A model generated the notes under the pieces. The model saw nothing but the letters and a program-made list of their open reading frames with translations, was not told the origin of the DNA and ran no database searches. Shown piece after piece: positions 8,213 to 16,381 of a stretch of DNA of 64,000 nucleotides (position 1 is its first letter; the number at the start of each line of letters is the position of its first letter). The translations under genes were made by a program, and so were the position numbers. The stretch comes from CALJFL01 sp036961205 (GTDB taxonomy: Bacteria; Pseudomonadota; Gammaproteobacteria; Pseudomonadales; Halieaceae): assembly GCA_036961205.1 (NCBI GenBank), contig JBALVI010000005.1, forward strand, positions 124,001-188,000, written 5' to 3'.

Positions 8213-9229
8213 TTAACCTGTAACGAATTCCACGTCTTTATCCTGTTCTGTAAGCATCATATCGTTAAATACTTCAGTGACAGGCCTGCGCTCATACAAA
8301 ATACCGTAAAGGCCGTTGACCAACGGCATATGAACTTCTAGCCGGTCCGCTTCTCGCTTTAACAGATCCAGGGTATTAATGCCCTCCGCGACCTGATCCA
8401 TGCCCTGAAGCACCTCATCCAATGGCTCACCCTTACCGACCGCGTAGCCAACTCGGTAATTACGTGACAACGGTGAAGAGCACGTAACAAACAAGTCCCC
8501 TACCCCCGCAAGCCCCAGAAAGGTCATCGGATTAGCGCCCATCTGCACCGCAAACCGCGACATCTCCGCCAGTGAACGCGTGAGCAGCATACCAATGGTG
8601 TTCTCGCCAAACTCCAACGCCGCACCCAAGCCTGCAAGTATCGCGTAGACGTTCTTCAGGGCGCCACCCAACTCAACGCCGTAGGTGTCGTGGGAGCTGT
8701 AAATCAGGAATGTTTCCGTGTGCAGTAAATCGTGGATCACCGCATTGATCTCCGGCGAAACGCTGGCAATAACTGAACCAGTAATATTGCCCGCAGCGAT
8801 CTCCCGGGCCAGGTTGGGGCCGCTCAGCACAGCCACCCTATTGTCGGGCATCTCCTCCGTCAAAATCTGGCTCATCAGGCGGAAACCCGGTGCTTCGATG
8901 CCCTTGGTTAAACTAACCACCAAGGTTGTCGTGGCGACCTTGGTAGCCACCTCACGTACTACCTCGCGAAATGATGCACTGGGCACCGCGACAAAGACTA
9001 TATCAATATCATTAAGTGCTTCGTCGAGAGAGCAAGTGGCCCGCAGATTTGAGTGGAGCTGGTAGCCTGGAAGGTACTCAGTGTTTTCGGCGTGGGTGTT
9101 GATATGTGCGGCGCGTTCATCGTTGCGCATCCACAGGCTGACCCGGCTGCCATTGAGCGCGACCAGATTTGCAATCACTGTTCCAAAACTGCCGCCGCCG
9201 AGGACGGCGACGCGATGGCTATCTGGCAT
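8213..9229 (-). CDS. gpsA: Glycerol-3-phosphate dehydrogenase [NAD(P)+]
   Basis: Reduces dihydroxyacetone phosphate to sn-glycerol 3-phosphate for phospholipid synthesis. The Rossmann loop VLGGGSFGT is at residues 9-17; SGPNLAREIAAG and the catalytic-lysine segment ELGGALKNVYAILAG are present. Length (338 aa) is typical. It is the first gene of the operon continuing with sixA, the hydrolase and the DUF4892 gene, and follows htpG by 125 bp on the same strand. Confidence 0.96.
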   Translation of the reverse strand: MPDSHRVAVLGGGSFGTVIANLVALNGSRVSLWMRNDERAAHINTHAENTEYLPGYQLHSNLRATCSLDEALNDIDIVFVAVPSASFREVVREVATKVATTTLVVSLTKGIEAPGFRLMSQILTEEMPDNRVAVLSGPNLAREIAAGNITGSVIASVSPEINAVIHDLLHTETFLIYSSHDTYGVELGGALKNVYAILAGLGAALEFGENTIGMLLTRSLAEMSRFAVQMGANPMTFLGLAGVGDLFVTCSSPLSRNYRVGYAVGKGEPLDEVLQGMDQVAEGINTLDLLKREADRLEVHMPLVNGLYGILYERRPVTEVFNDMMLTEQDKDVEFVTG

Positions 9230-9314
9230 AGATCACCCGTAAAGAGAATCTGTTATCGGCGGCACCTGTGCCAACAGGTTGACCGGCCGGGTGGCAAAGT
9301 CTACCAGCAATCAT

Positions 9315-9339
9315 AGCGGCGGGCATTGCGCCTGCCGCT
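9315..9339 (-). terminator. Hairpin between htpG and gpsA, possible weak terminator
   Basis: Two 10-nt arms (9315-9324, 9330-9339) pair with one mismatch around the loop ATTGC, just after the htpG stop. There is no following T-run on the minus strand, so this may be a Rho-independent relic, an mRNA-stabilising stem, or neither. Confidence 0.3.
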
Positions 9340-9354
9340 CTTAATGATGCAGCT

Positions 9355-11271
9355 CTAGCTCTGACTCATTTGCAGCAACAGTTTATTGAGCTTCGACACA
9401 TAGGCTGCCGGATCTTCCAATTGACCGCCTTCTGCCAGATTCGCCTGATCGAAGATAATACTGGATAAGTCCGCGAAGCGCTCTTCATCAGGCTCCTGAT
9501 CCAGCATCGACAGCAGTGGATGTGCGGGATTGATTTCAAGGATAGGCTTGTTATCAGGGACTTCCTGGCCTGCAGCTTCCATTATGCGGCGCATCTGGGC
9601 ACCCATATCCATGTCACCTACCACCAGACAAGCAGCGGAGTCGGTCAGACGAGTGGTAGCACGCACTTCCGCTACCTTGCCCTCAAGGACCTTGGTCAAG
9701 CGGTCTACCAGAGCTTCACTGTCTTTGGCGAGTTGTTCCTGCTCGGCTTTCTCTTCATCAGTCTCGCTAGCCAGGTCCAAAGCCCCTCGCGCCACATCCT
9801 GGAACTGCTTGCCATCAAAATCCTGCAGATGATTCATCAGCCAGTCGTCGACGCGGTCGGCCAATAGCAGCACCTCAATGCCTTTCTTACGAAACACCTC
9901 CAGGTGCGGGCTACTCTTGGCTGTATTGAAGTTCTCAGCCACCACGTAGAAAATTTTCTCCTGCCCTTCCTGCATTCTGCCAACATAGTCTTCCAGAGAT
10001 TGGTCCTGTGTCTCTTTGTCTGTCTCAGTAGTAGAGAAACGCAGAAGCTTGGCGATCTTCTCTTTGTTGGCAAAGTCTTCCGCCGGGCCTTCTTTCAATA
10101 CCTGGCCAAACTCACTCCAGAAAGACGCGTAGTCATCACCCTCTGCCTTGGCCATTTTCGCCAGCATGTCCAGCACCCGCTTGGTAACCGCGCTGCGCAT
10201 GGAATCGACGGCGGCGTCTTGCTGAAGAATTTCCCGGGAAACATTCAGTGGCAAATCGTTGGAATCGATAACACCTTTTACAAAGCGCAAATACAGGGGC
10301 AGGAACTGCTCCGCATCGTCCATGATAAAGGTTCGTTGAACGTAGAGTTTCAGACCTCTGGACGACTCGCGGTTCCACATATCAAAAGGTGCACGCTTCG
10401 GTATATACAGCAGACTGTTGTATTCAAACTTGCCTTCAACGCGATTGTGACTCCAGCTTAGCGGGTCTTCAAAGTCGTGTGAGACGTGCTTGTAGAATTC
10501 CGTGTACTCCTCATCGCTGATTTCACTTCTGCTACGTGTCCACAGGGCGGTAGCTGAGTTAACTGCCTCATACTCAACCTCAGCCTCCTCGGGTGCTTCC
10601 TCGCCCTCTGCGGGCGGCTGAGGCGGCTTCACCATCATCACTGGCACCGAGATGTGATCGGAATACTTTTTGATAACACTGCGCACACGAAAGTCATCGG
10701 CGAAGTCTTCGCTGTCAGACTTGAGGTGCAGCGTTACACTTGATCCACGCTCGGTCTTGTCACGCGGTTCAATGGAAAACTCGGACTCGCCGTGGGATTC
10801 CCAGACTACGCCGGTGGAAGCATCTTCTCCGGCCTTACGTGTGTGGACTTCAACGCGATCGGCAACAATAAATGCAGAGTAAAAGCCCACGCCAAATTGG
10901 CCTATCAGTTGCGAGTCTTTTTGCTGGTCACCGGTCAATCCATCCAGAAACGCTGCTGTACCCGATTTGGCGATGGTGCCCAGGTTTTCAACAACTTCGT
11001 CGCGGGTCATGCCAATACCGTTGTCGCTGATAGTAATGGTATTCGCCTCTTTATCGACATCGACGCGCACTTCATAGTCACCGCTCCCCTCGAGCAGGGA
11101 ATCGTCAGATAAAGCCGCAAATCGCAATTTATCAATGGCATCTGAGGAGTTGGAAATTAACTCGCGGAGAAAAATCTCCTTGTTGCTGTAGAGCGAGTGA
11201 ATCATCAAGTGAAGCAGCTGCTTCGCCTCGGTTTGAAAGCCTAATGTTTCTTTTTTTACTTCAGCTGTCAT
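9355..11271 (-). CDS. htpG: Molecular chaperone HtpG (Hsp90)
   Basis: The bacterial Hsp90, an ATP-driven dimeric cytosolic chaperone, 638 aa as expected. The N-terminal GHKL ATPase shows FLRELISNSSDAIDKLR, SDNGIGMT and the lid segment IGQFGVGFYSAF; the middle domain has LYVQRTFIMDD and LPLNVSREILQQD; the C-terminal dimerisation domain ends in QMSQS. A sigma-32-type promoter lies 55-82 bp upstream, so heat-shock induction is likely. It is transcribed alone, followed by a hairpin before gpsA. Confidence 0.98.
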   Translation of the reverse strand: MTAEVKKETLGFQTEAKQLLHLMIHSLYSNKEIFLRELISNSSDAIDKLRFAALSDDSLLEGSGDYEVRVDVDKEANTITISDNGIGMTRDEVVENLGTIAKSGTAAFLDGLTGDQQKDSQLIGQFGVGFYSAFIVADRVEVHTRKAGEDASTGVVWESHGESEFSIEPRDKTERGSSVTLHLKSDSEDFADDFRVRSVIKKYSDHISVPVMMVKPPQPPAEGEEAPEEAEVEYEAVNSATALWTRSRSEISDEEYTEFYKHVSHDFEDPLSWSHNRVEGKFEYNSLLYIPKRAPFDMWNRESSRGLKLYVQRTFIMDDAEQFLPLYLRFVKGVIDSNDLPLNVSREILQQDAAVDSMRSAVTKRVLDMLAKMAKAEGDDYASFWSEFGQVLKEGPAEDFANKEKIAKLLRFSTTETDKETQDQSLEDYVGRMQEGQEKIFYVVAENFNTAKSSPHLEVFRKKGIEVLLLADRVDDWLMNHLQDFDGKQFQDVARGALDLASETDEEKAEQEQLAKDSEALVDRLTKVLEGKVAEVRATTRLTDSAACLVVGDMDMGAQMRRIMEAAGQEVPDNKPILEINPAHPLLSMLDQEPDEERFADLSSIIFDQANLAEGGQLEDPAAYVSKLNKLLLQMSQS

Positions 11272-11325
11272 AGCGTCCTCGTCAGATAATGCTAAAGGTT
11301 AAATAAAATTGTCTTACTGCCAGCT

Positions 11326-11353
11326 ATTTGGGGTTATTCCTTGGTAATTCAAG
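11326..11353 (-). promoter_or_regulatory. Sigma-32 (RpoH) type promoter of htpG
   Basis: On the minus strand a -35 CTTGAA (11348-11353) is followed after 14 bp by a -10 CCCCAAAT (11326-11333). This matches the heat-shock consensus (CTTGAAA, 13-14 bp, CCCCATNT) closely. Predicted transcription start is near 11319, giving a leader of about 48 nt. It begins just after the sucD terminator. Confidence 0.8.
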
Positions 11354-11364
11354 GGTTTTTAGGC

Positions 11365-11393
11365 AAAAAAAAGCCCACACGAAGTGGGCTTTC
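11365..11393 (-). terminator. Rho-independent terminator after sucD
   Basis: An 8-bp perfect stem AAGCCCAC/GTGGGCTT (11371-11378, 11384-11391) with loop ACGAA, followed on the minus strand by a run of eight T. It lies 24 bp past the sucD stop and closes the sdh-suc operon immediately before the htpG promoter. Confidence 0.9.
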
Positions 11394-11414
11394 AGATCGT
11401 TCTGACTAGCAGAT

Positions 11415-12287
11415 TTACCAACCGGTGATTTCCGCCAGGCCAGTGCCAATATCCGCGAGACTGCGAACAGTCTTCACGCCGGCATCTTCGAGTGCAGCAA
11501 ACTTCTCGTCTGCCGTACCCTTGCCGCCGGAAATGATCGCACCGGCATGGCCCATACGTTTGCCTTTAGGCGCAGTTACACCGGCAATATAGGAAACCAC
11601 TGGTTTGCTGACATTAGTCTTGATGAACGCCGCTGCCTCTTCTTCAGCGGTACCACCGATTTCACCGATCATTACAATCGCCTCAGTCGCTGGATCATTT
11701 TCAAACATTTCCAGAATGTCGATGAAGTTGGAACCGGGAATCGGGTCACCGCCAATACCGACACAAGTCGACTGACCGTAGCCTGCATCCGTAGTTTGCT
11801 TTACGGCTTCATAGGTGAGCGTGCCCGAACGGGACACAATTCCAACCTTACCTGGCAGGTGGATATGGCCGGGCATAATGCCGATTTTACATTCACCAGG
11901 AGTGATAACGCCGGGGCAGTTAGGCCCGATCAAACGAACACCTAACTCATCGCATTTAACTTTTGCGTCGAGCATATCCAGAGTAGGAATACCCTCGGTA
12001 ATGCAAACGATAAGCTCAATGCCACCGTTGGCTGCTTCCAGAATCGAGTCTTTGCAGAACGGAGCGGGAACGTAGATAACTGAAGCGGTAGCACCTGTCG
12101 CCGTCACTGCTTCCACCACAGTATTGAAAACCGGAAGTCCCAGATGTTCCTGGCCGCCTTTACCCGGTGTTACGCCACCCACCATCTGAGTGCCGTACTC
12201 AATAGCCTGTTCCGAATGAAAGGTACCTTGTGAACCAGTGAAACCCTGACAGATAACCTTGGTGCTCTTGTCTATAAGAATGCTCAT
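11415..12287 (-). CDS. sucD: Succinyl-CoA synthetase, alpha subunit (ADP-forming)
   Basis: With SucC it converts succinyl-CoA to succinate while making ATP/GTP. The 290-aa protein shows the CoA-binding fold (KVICQGFTGSQGTFHSEQAI), the segment RLIGPNCPGVITPGECKIG, and the phosphohistidine loop MGHAGAIISGG, whose histidine carries the phosphoryl group. It starts on the base where sucC stops (TGATG-type overlap) and is the last gene of the TCA operon. Confidence 0.98.
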   Translation of the reverse strand: MSILIDKSTKVICQGFTGSQGTFHSEQAIEYGTQMVGGVTPGKGGQEHLGLPVFNTVVEAVTATGATASVIYVPAPFCKDSILEAANGGIELIVCITEGIPTLDMLDAKVKCDELGVRLIGPNCPGVITPGECKIGIMPGHIHLPGKVGIVSRSGTLTYEAVKQTTDAGYGQSTCVGIGGDPIPGSNFIDILEMFENDPATEAIVMIGEIGGTAEEEAAAFIKTNVSKPVVSYIAGVTAPKGKRMGHAGAIISGGKGTADEKFAALEDAGVKTVRSLADIGTGLAEITGW

Positions 12288-13456
12288 CAGGATGCTCCTC
12301 CCGCTGCTTTAACCGCTTGCTGGGCAGCGTCTGTGAGGCTGTTTGCCGCGATAATATTCAAGCCACTATCAGCAAGCACTTTTCGTCCCAGCTCTGCGTT
12401 ATTTCCTTCCAGTCGAACCACAACCGGCACACTGACACCAATTTCCTGAACCGCGCCGATCACACCTTCGGCAATCAGGTCACAACGGACGATGCCGCCG
12501 AAAATATTGATCAGAACCGCTTTCACGTTCTCGTCAGAAAGGATGATTTTAAACGCCTCGGAAACGCGTTCTTTGGTTGCACCGCCCCCAACGTCCAGGA
12601 AGTTGGCGGGGAAGCCGCCGTGCAGCGCGACGATATCCATCGTGCCCATCGCCAGACCAGCGCCATTGACCATACAGCCAATATTGCCATCAAGAGCGAC
12701 ATAATTGAGTTCCCACCTAGCGGCATGAGCCTCACGCTCATCGTCCTGACTGGGATCGTGCATCTCTCGCAAAGCGGGCTGTCGATACATTGCATTACCG
12801 TCAACACCGAGCTTGGCGTCCAGGCAGTGCAGATCTCCCTGCTCAGTAATGACCAGAGGGTTCACTTCGATTAAGGCCAGATCTTTTTCCTTAAACAACA
12901 GTGCCAGACCCAGGAAAATTTTGACAAACTGCTTAATTTGCACCCCTTTCAATCCAAGCTGAAAGGCCAAATCCCGCCCCTGATACGCCTGCGCGCCAAC
13001 CAGAGGGTCGACAATCGCTCGTAATATTTTCTCTGGCGTTTCCTCAGCGACTTTTTCGATCTCCACGCCACCTTCAGTGGATGCCATAAAAACAATGCGA
13101 CGACTTGAACGATCAACCACAGCGCCCAGATAGAGCTCTTCGGCGATGTCGGTGCAGGACTCAACCAATATCTTGGAGACCGGCTGGCCACCCTCATCGG
13201 TCTGGTATGTCACCAGATTCTTACCCAACCATTTGGTGGCGAAGTCGCGGATTTCATCCTTGCTCTTGACCAGTTTCACACCGCCAGCCTTACCGCGACC
13301 ACCTGCATGCACCTGTGCCTTAACCACCCACATATCACCGCCAATAAGATCTGCAGCGTCGGCCGCGTCTTGCGGGTTATCAACGGCATAGCCCTTGGAA
13401 ACCGGAAGACCGTACTCGGCAAACAATTGTTTGCCCTGATACTCATGAAGATTCAT
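12287..13456 (-). CDS. sucC: Succinyl-CoA synthetase, beta subunit
   Basis: The ATP-grasp and nucleotide-binding subunit, 389 aa. It begins MNLHEYQGKQLFAEYGLPV; the ATP-grasp lysine segment WVVKAQVHAGGRGKAGGV, the metal-binding EVNPLVIT and the C-terminal NIFGGIVRCD match the family. It forms the alpha2beta2 enzyme with SucD, which overlaps it by 1 bp. A 121-bp gap with an inverted repeat separates it from lpd. Confidence 0.98.
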   Translation of the reverse strand: MNLHEYQGKQLFAEYGLPVSKGYAVDNPQDAADAADLIGGDMWVVKAQVHAGGRGKAGGVKLVKSKDEIRDFATKWLGKNLVTYQTDEGGQPVSKILVESCTDIAEELYLGAVVDRSSRRIVFMASTEGGVEIEKVAEETPEKILRAIVDPLVGAQAYQGRDLAFQLGLKGVQIKQFVKIFLGLALLFKEKDLALIEVNPLVITEQGDLHCLDAKLGVDGNAMYRQPALREMHDPSQDDEREAHAARWELNYVALDGNIGCMVNGAGLAMGTMDIVALHGGFPANFLDVGGGATKERVSEAFKIILSDENVKAVLINIFGGIVRCDLIAEGVIGAVQEIGVSVPVVVRLEGNNAELGRKVLADSGLNIIAANSLTDAAQQAVKAAGGAS

Positions 13457-13489
13457 GTTCTATCCTATTTATTTGCTGCTTAATATTAA

Positions 13490-13521
13490 CGACTACTGCG
13501 TTTTGTACCGCATTGTAGTCG
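13490..13521. repeat. Inverted repeat in the lpd-sucC gap
   Basis: CGACTAC-TGCG (13490-13500) pairs with CGCA-TT-GTAGTCG (13509-13521), an 11-bp stem with a 2-nt bulge and an 8-nt loop. No T-run follows on the minus strand, so it looks more like an mRNA processing or stability element within the operon than a terminator. Confidence 0.5.
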
Positions 13522-13577
13522 GGTTTATAGCTCGAGCGCATGGGTGATTGTTTTTATATGCGCACCCGGGCAAATCT

Positions 13578-15026
13578 TTATCCCTTCTTCTTACGCGGTT
13601 TACGATTCGCAATATGAATCGCATGACCGTCGACCGCCAGGGCCGCTTCGTGTACCGCCTCGGACAGCGTTGGATGTCCGAACACAGTCAGCGCGATATC
13701 CTCAGCACTGGCACCAAACTCCATTGCAATAACAATTTGCTGGACCAGGTCAGCGGCTGATGGGCCAACAATATGGCAGCCCAAAATTCGATCTGTATCA
13801 GCATCGGCCAGTATTTTCACCATGCCGTCAGAGTCGTTGGCGGCCAGTGCTCTACCGCTGGCGACAAAGGGGAAAGTTCCCGCTTTGTAGCTTATGCCAT
13901 CGGCCTTGAGTTCTTCTTCTGTTTTACCTACCGCGGCCACTTCAGGATGGGTGTAGACCACCGAAGGGATGCAGTCATAATTCATTTGCACTTGCTTGCC
14001 AGCAATGCGCTCCGCAACCATCACGCCCTCCTCCGAACCCTTGTGGGCCAGCATGGGGCCGCGCACGATATCGCCAACGGCGTACACATGAGGCGCCTCA
14101 GTTGCACAATAATCGTTGACGTATATGAAGCCACGCTCATCAAGCGTTACGCCGCTATCAGACGCCAACAGGTTTTCGGTTTGAGGACGACGGCCAACGC
14201 ATACAATCAGTTTATCAAAGTGCTCAGTGTGCTCGCCGTCCGCAGTACTAAAGGAAACCTCGACCTTGCCATCCTTGACCACTGCATTAGTCACTCGCGC
14301 GCCTAAGCGAATATCTAGTTTCTGCTTCTTGAATATTTTCGCGGTTTCTTTGGCTATCTGGCCATCCATCATCGGCAAAAATTCGTCCAACGCCTCAAGC
14401 AGTACCACCTCAGAGCCCAATCGAGCCCACACGCTGCCCAACTCAAGACCGATCACACCCGCGCCAATTACACCAAGACGTTCGGGGATTTCTGTAAATT
14501 CCAAAGCGCCTGTGGAGTCAACAATGTACTCGTTATCTACAGGTGCCGGTGGGATATTAATCGGCACGGAGCCAGCAGCAAGAATCACATTAGCTGCCTC
14601 CAGAACCTGTACGCCACCGTCTTTGTCGGTGACTTCCACTGACCCGCCTGCGAGCAACTTGCCCCGCCCAGAGACAGCCGCAACACCGTTGTGCTTAAAC
14701 AAACCGGCGATACCGCCTGTAAGTTGTCCGACAATGTTTTCCTTGCGCTTGAGCATAGCACCCACGTCAATGGTAGGGTCCTTGATGCCAATTCCGTGCA
14801 CGGCGAAGTGGTCACGTGCTTCGGCAAATTTTTGGCTGCTGTCCAACAGGGCTTTCGAGGGAATGCAGCCTACATTCAGGCAGGTGCCACCCAGTTTTAT
14901 CTTGCCGCCATCGTCCAGCCACTCTTCAACACAGGCTGTCGACAAACCCAGCTGGGCGGCCTTGATCGCGGCAACATAACCGGCAGGGCCTGACCCTATA
15001 ACTACTACGTCGTACTTCTCTGACAT
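13578..15026 (-). CDS. lpd: Dihydrolipoyl dehydrogenase (E3)
   Basis: Re-oxidises the dihydrolipoyl group of the E2 subunit and reduces NAD+; here it serves the adjacent 2-oxoglutarate dehydrogenase. The 482-aa flavoprotein has the FAD loop VVIGSGPAGYVAA (8-20), the redox disulfide C49/C54 in GGTCLNVGCIPSK, the NAD loop VIGAGVIGLELG, the second FAD segment VYAVGDIVRGPMLAH, and the catalytic HPTLSEAVHEA at the C-terminus. It ends in a basic tail (NRKPRKKKG). Order sucA-sucB-lpd-sucC-sucD is the Pseudomonas type. Confidence 0.97.
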   Translation of the reverse strand: MSEKYDVVVIGSGPAGYVAAIKAAQLGLSTACVEEWLDDGGKIKLGGTCLNVGCIPSKALLDSSQKFAEARDHFAVHGIGIKDPTIDVGAMLKRKENIVGQLTGGIAGLFKHNGVAAVSGRGKLLAGGSVEVTDKDGGVQVLEAANVILAAGSVPINIPPAPVDNEYIVDSTGALEFTEIPERLGVIGAGVIGLELGSVWARLGSEVVLLEALDEFLPMMDGQIAKETAKIFKKQKLDIRLGARVTNAVVKDGKVEVSFSTADGEHTEHFDKLIVCVGRRPQTENLLASDSGVTLDERGFIYVNDYCATEAPHVYAVGDIVRGPMLAHKGSEEGVMVAERIAGKQVQMNYDCIPSVVYTHPEVAAVGKTEEELKADGISYKAGTFPFVASGRALAANDSDGMVKILADADTDRILGCHIVGPSAADLVQQIVIAMEFGASAEDIALTVFGHPTLSEAVHEAALAVDGHAIHIANRKPRKKKG

Positions 15027-15068
15027 AAATCTATTTCCACTACTCAGGTGTTGAAGGATGGGGCTGCT

Positions 15069-16346
15069 CTAAAGTTGTAACAGGATCCTCGCGGGATCCT
15101 CGATCAGGTCTTTGATCGCAACCAAAAACTTCACTGCGGTTTTGCCGTCGATCAGACGATGGTCATAGGACAATGCGAGGTACATCATTGGCTGAATCAC
15201 CACCTCGCCATTGACCGCCATGGGCCGCTCCTGAATTTTGTGCATACCCAATATGCCAGTTTGCGGTGGATTCAGTATCGGGGTTGATAGCAGTGAGCCA
15301 AATACGCCTCCATTGGTAACTGTGAACGTGCCGCCAGTCATATCATCAATAGTAAGCTTGTTGCTCTTGGCGCGCACACCCAGATCAGCAACTGCTGCTT
15401 CCACATCGGCCAAGCTCATAAAGTCTGCATCACGCAGTACCGGCACTACAAGGCCGCCATCGGTTGATACCGCAACGCCAATATCCTGGTAACCGTGGTA
15501 AACCACATCCTTACCGTCTATCGAGGCATTCACTTCGGGAAAGCGTTTCAATGCTTCACAGGCTGCTTTCACAAAGAAACCCATAAAGCCAAGACGTGTG
15601 CCGTTATGGGTCTTTATAAACTGATCCTTGTACTTGCTTCGCAGCGCCATGACCGGAGCCATGTTGACTTCATTAAAAGTCGTGAGCATCGCTGTTTGCT
15701 GGCTGGCCTCCAGAAGTCGTTCGGCGATACGAGCCCGCATGCGGGTCATCGGTACGCGCTTTTCCACTCGTTCGCTGGATAACCCTATGGGGGCGCCCGG
15801 CGTAGGGGCACCCAGCGCAGGGGCACCCGGCGTAGGGGCACCCGGCGTACTCGCTGCAGACGCAGCTGGCGCTTTCGCCGGCGTGGCTGCAGCAGAGTCA
15901 GACTTCATAAACTTGACGATGTCGTCCTTGGTGATGCGACCGCCTTTGCCAGTACCGGGGATACGACTGACATCCAGGCTGTGCTCTTCCACCAGCTGTC
16001 GCGCCGCAGGACCCAGCATAGCTTCAGCCGCGCCAGCATCCTGCGTGTCGACATCAGCGCTTTCTGCCTCGGGCGTGGCCGCAGTTGCATCACTGGTGGC
16101 AGTGGCTGCTCCGGGTATCAGGGTCGCCAGCAGTGCCTCACTGAGAATTGTGTCCCCTTCTGCAACGTGGATTTTTTCAATAACACCATCTTCCGGTGCT
16201 ACAACTTCCATCACCACCTTGTCAGTCTCGATCTCGACAATTAAGTCGTCGCGAGAAACATGGTCGCCTTCTTTTTTGTGCCAAGCCGCAATCTCGCCAT
16301 CGGCGACAGATTCGGGAAAGGCGGGGGCTTTTATTTCAATAGCCAT
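15069..16346 (-). CDS. sucB: 2-oxoglutarate dehydrogenase E2, dihydrolipoyl succinyltransferase
   Basis: The core of the 2-oxoglutarate dehydrogenase complex, transferring succinyl to CoA. Domains: one lipoyl domain (2-76) with the lipoylated K43 in EIETDKVVMEV; a linker; the peripheral-subunit-binding domain at about 108-148 (GPAARQLVEEH...GRITKDDIVKF); a second Ala/Pro linker at about 155-190; and the catalytic domain with LSYDHRLIDGKTAV near the C-terminus. The second linker contains four pentapeptide repeats encoded by a 60-bp tandem repeat. Length 425 aa. Confidence 0.97.
   Translation of the reverse strand: MAIEIKAPAFPESVADGEIAAWHKKEGDHVSRDDLIVEIETDKVVMEVVAPEDGVIEKIHVAEGDTILSEALLATLIPGAATATSDATAATPEAESADVDTQDAGAAEAMLGPAARQLVEEHSLDVSRIPGTGKGGRITKDDIVKFMKSDSAAATPAKAPAASAASTPGAPTPGAPALGAPTPGAPIGLSSERVEKRVPMTRMRARIAERLLEASQQTAMLTTFNEVNMAPVMALRSKYKDQFIKTHNGTRLGFMGFFVKAACEALKRFPEVNASIDGKDVVYHGYQDIGVAVSTDGGLVVPVLRDADFMSLADVEAAVADLGVRAKSNKLTIDDMTGGTFTVTNGGVFGSLLSTPILNPPQTGILGMHKIQERPMAVNGEVVIQPMMYLALSYDHRLIDGKTAVKFLVAIKDLIEDPARILLQL
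15790..15849 (-). repeat. Four 15-bp tandem repeats in the sucB linker
   Basis: Units start at 15790, 15805, 15820 and 15835; the plus-strand consensus is GGGGCACCCGGCGTA with 1-2 changes in the first two units. They encode TPGAP, TPGAP, ALGAP, TPGAP in the flexible linker before the catalytic domain. In-frame 15-bp units could change copy number without disrupting the enzyme. Confidence 0.9.
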
Positions 16347-16381
16347 TTCGGTTCCTTTGTGAAATGCCAGTCGTTGTCATC

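Noticed and set aside
15628..16362. 244-codon open frame on the plus strand opposite sucB
   Set aside because: It is the complement of sucB, whose Ala/Pro-rich, GC-rich codons leave the opposite strand open; no recognisable protein features and sucB is certain.
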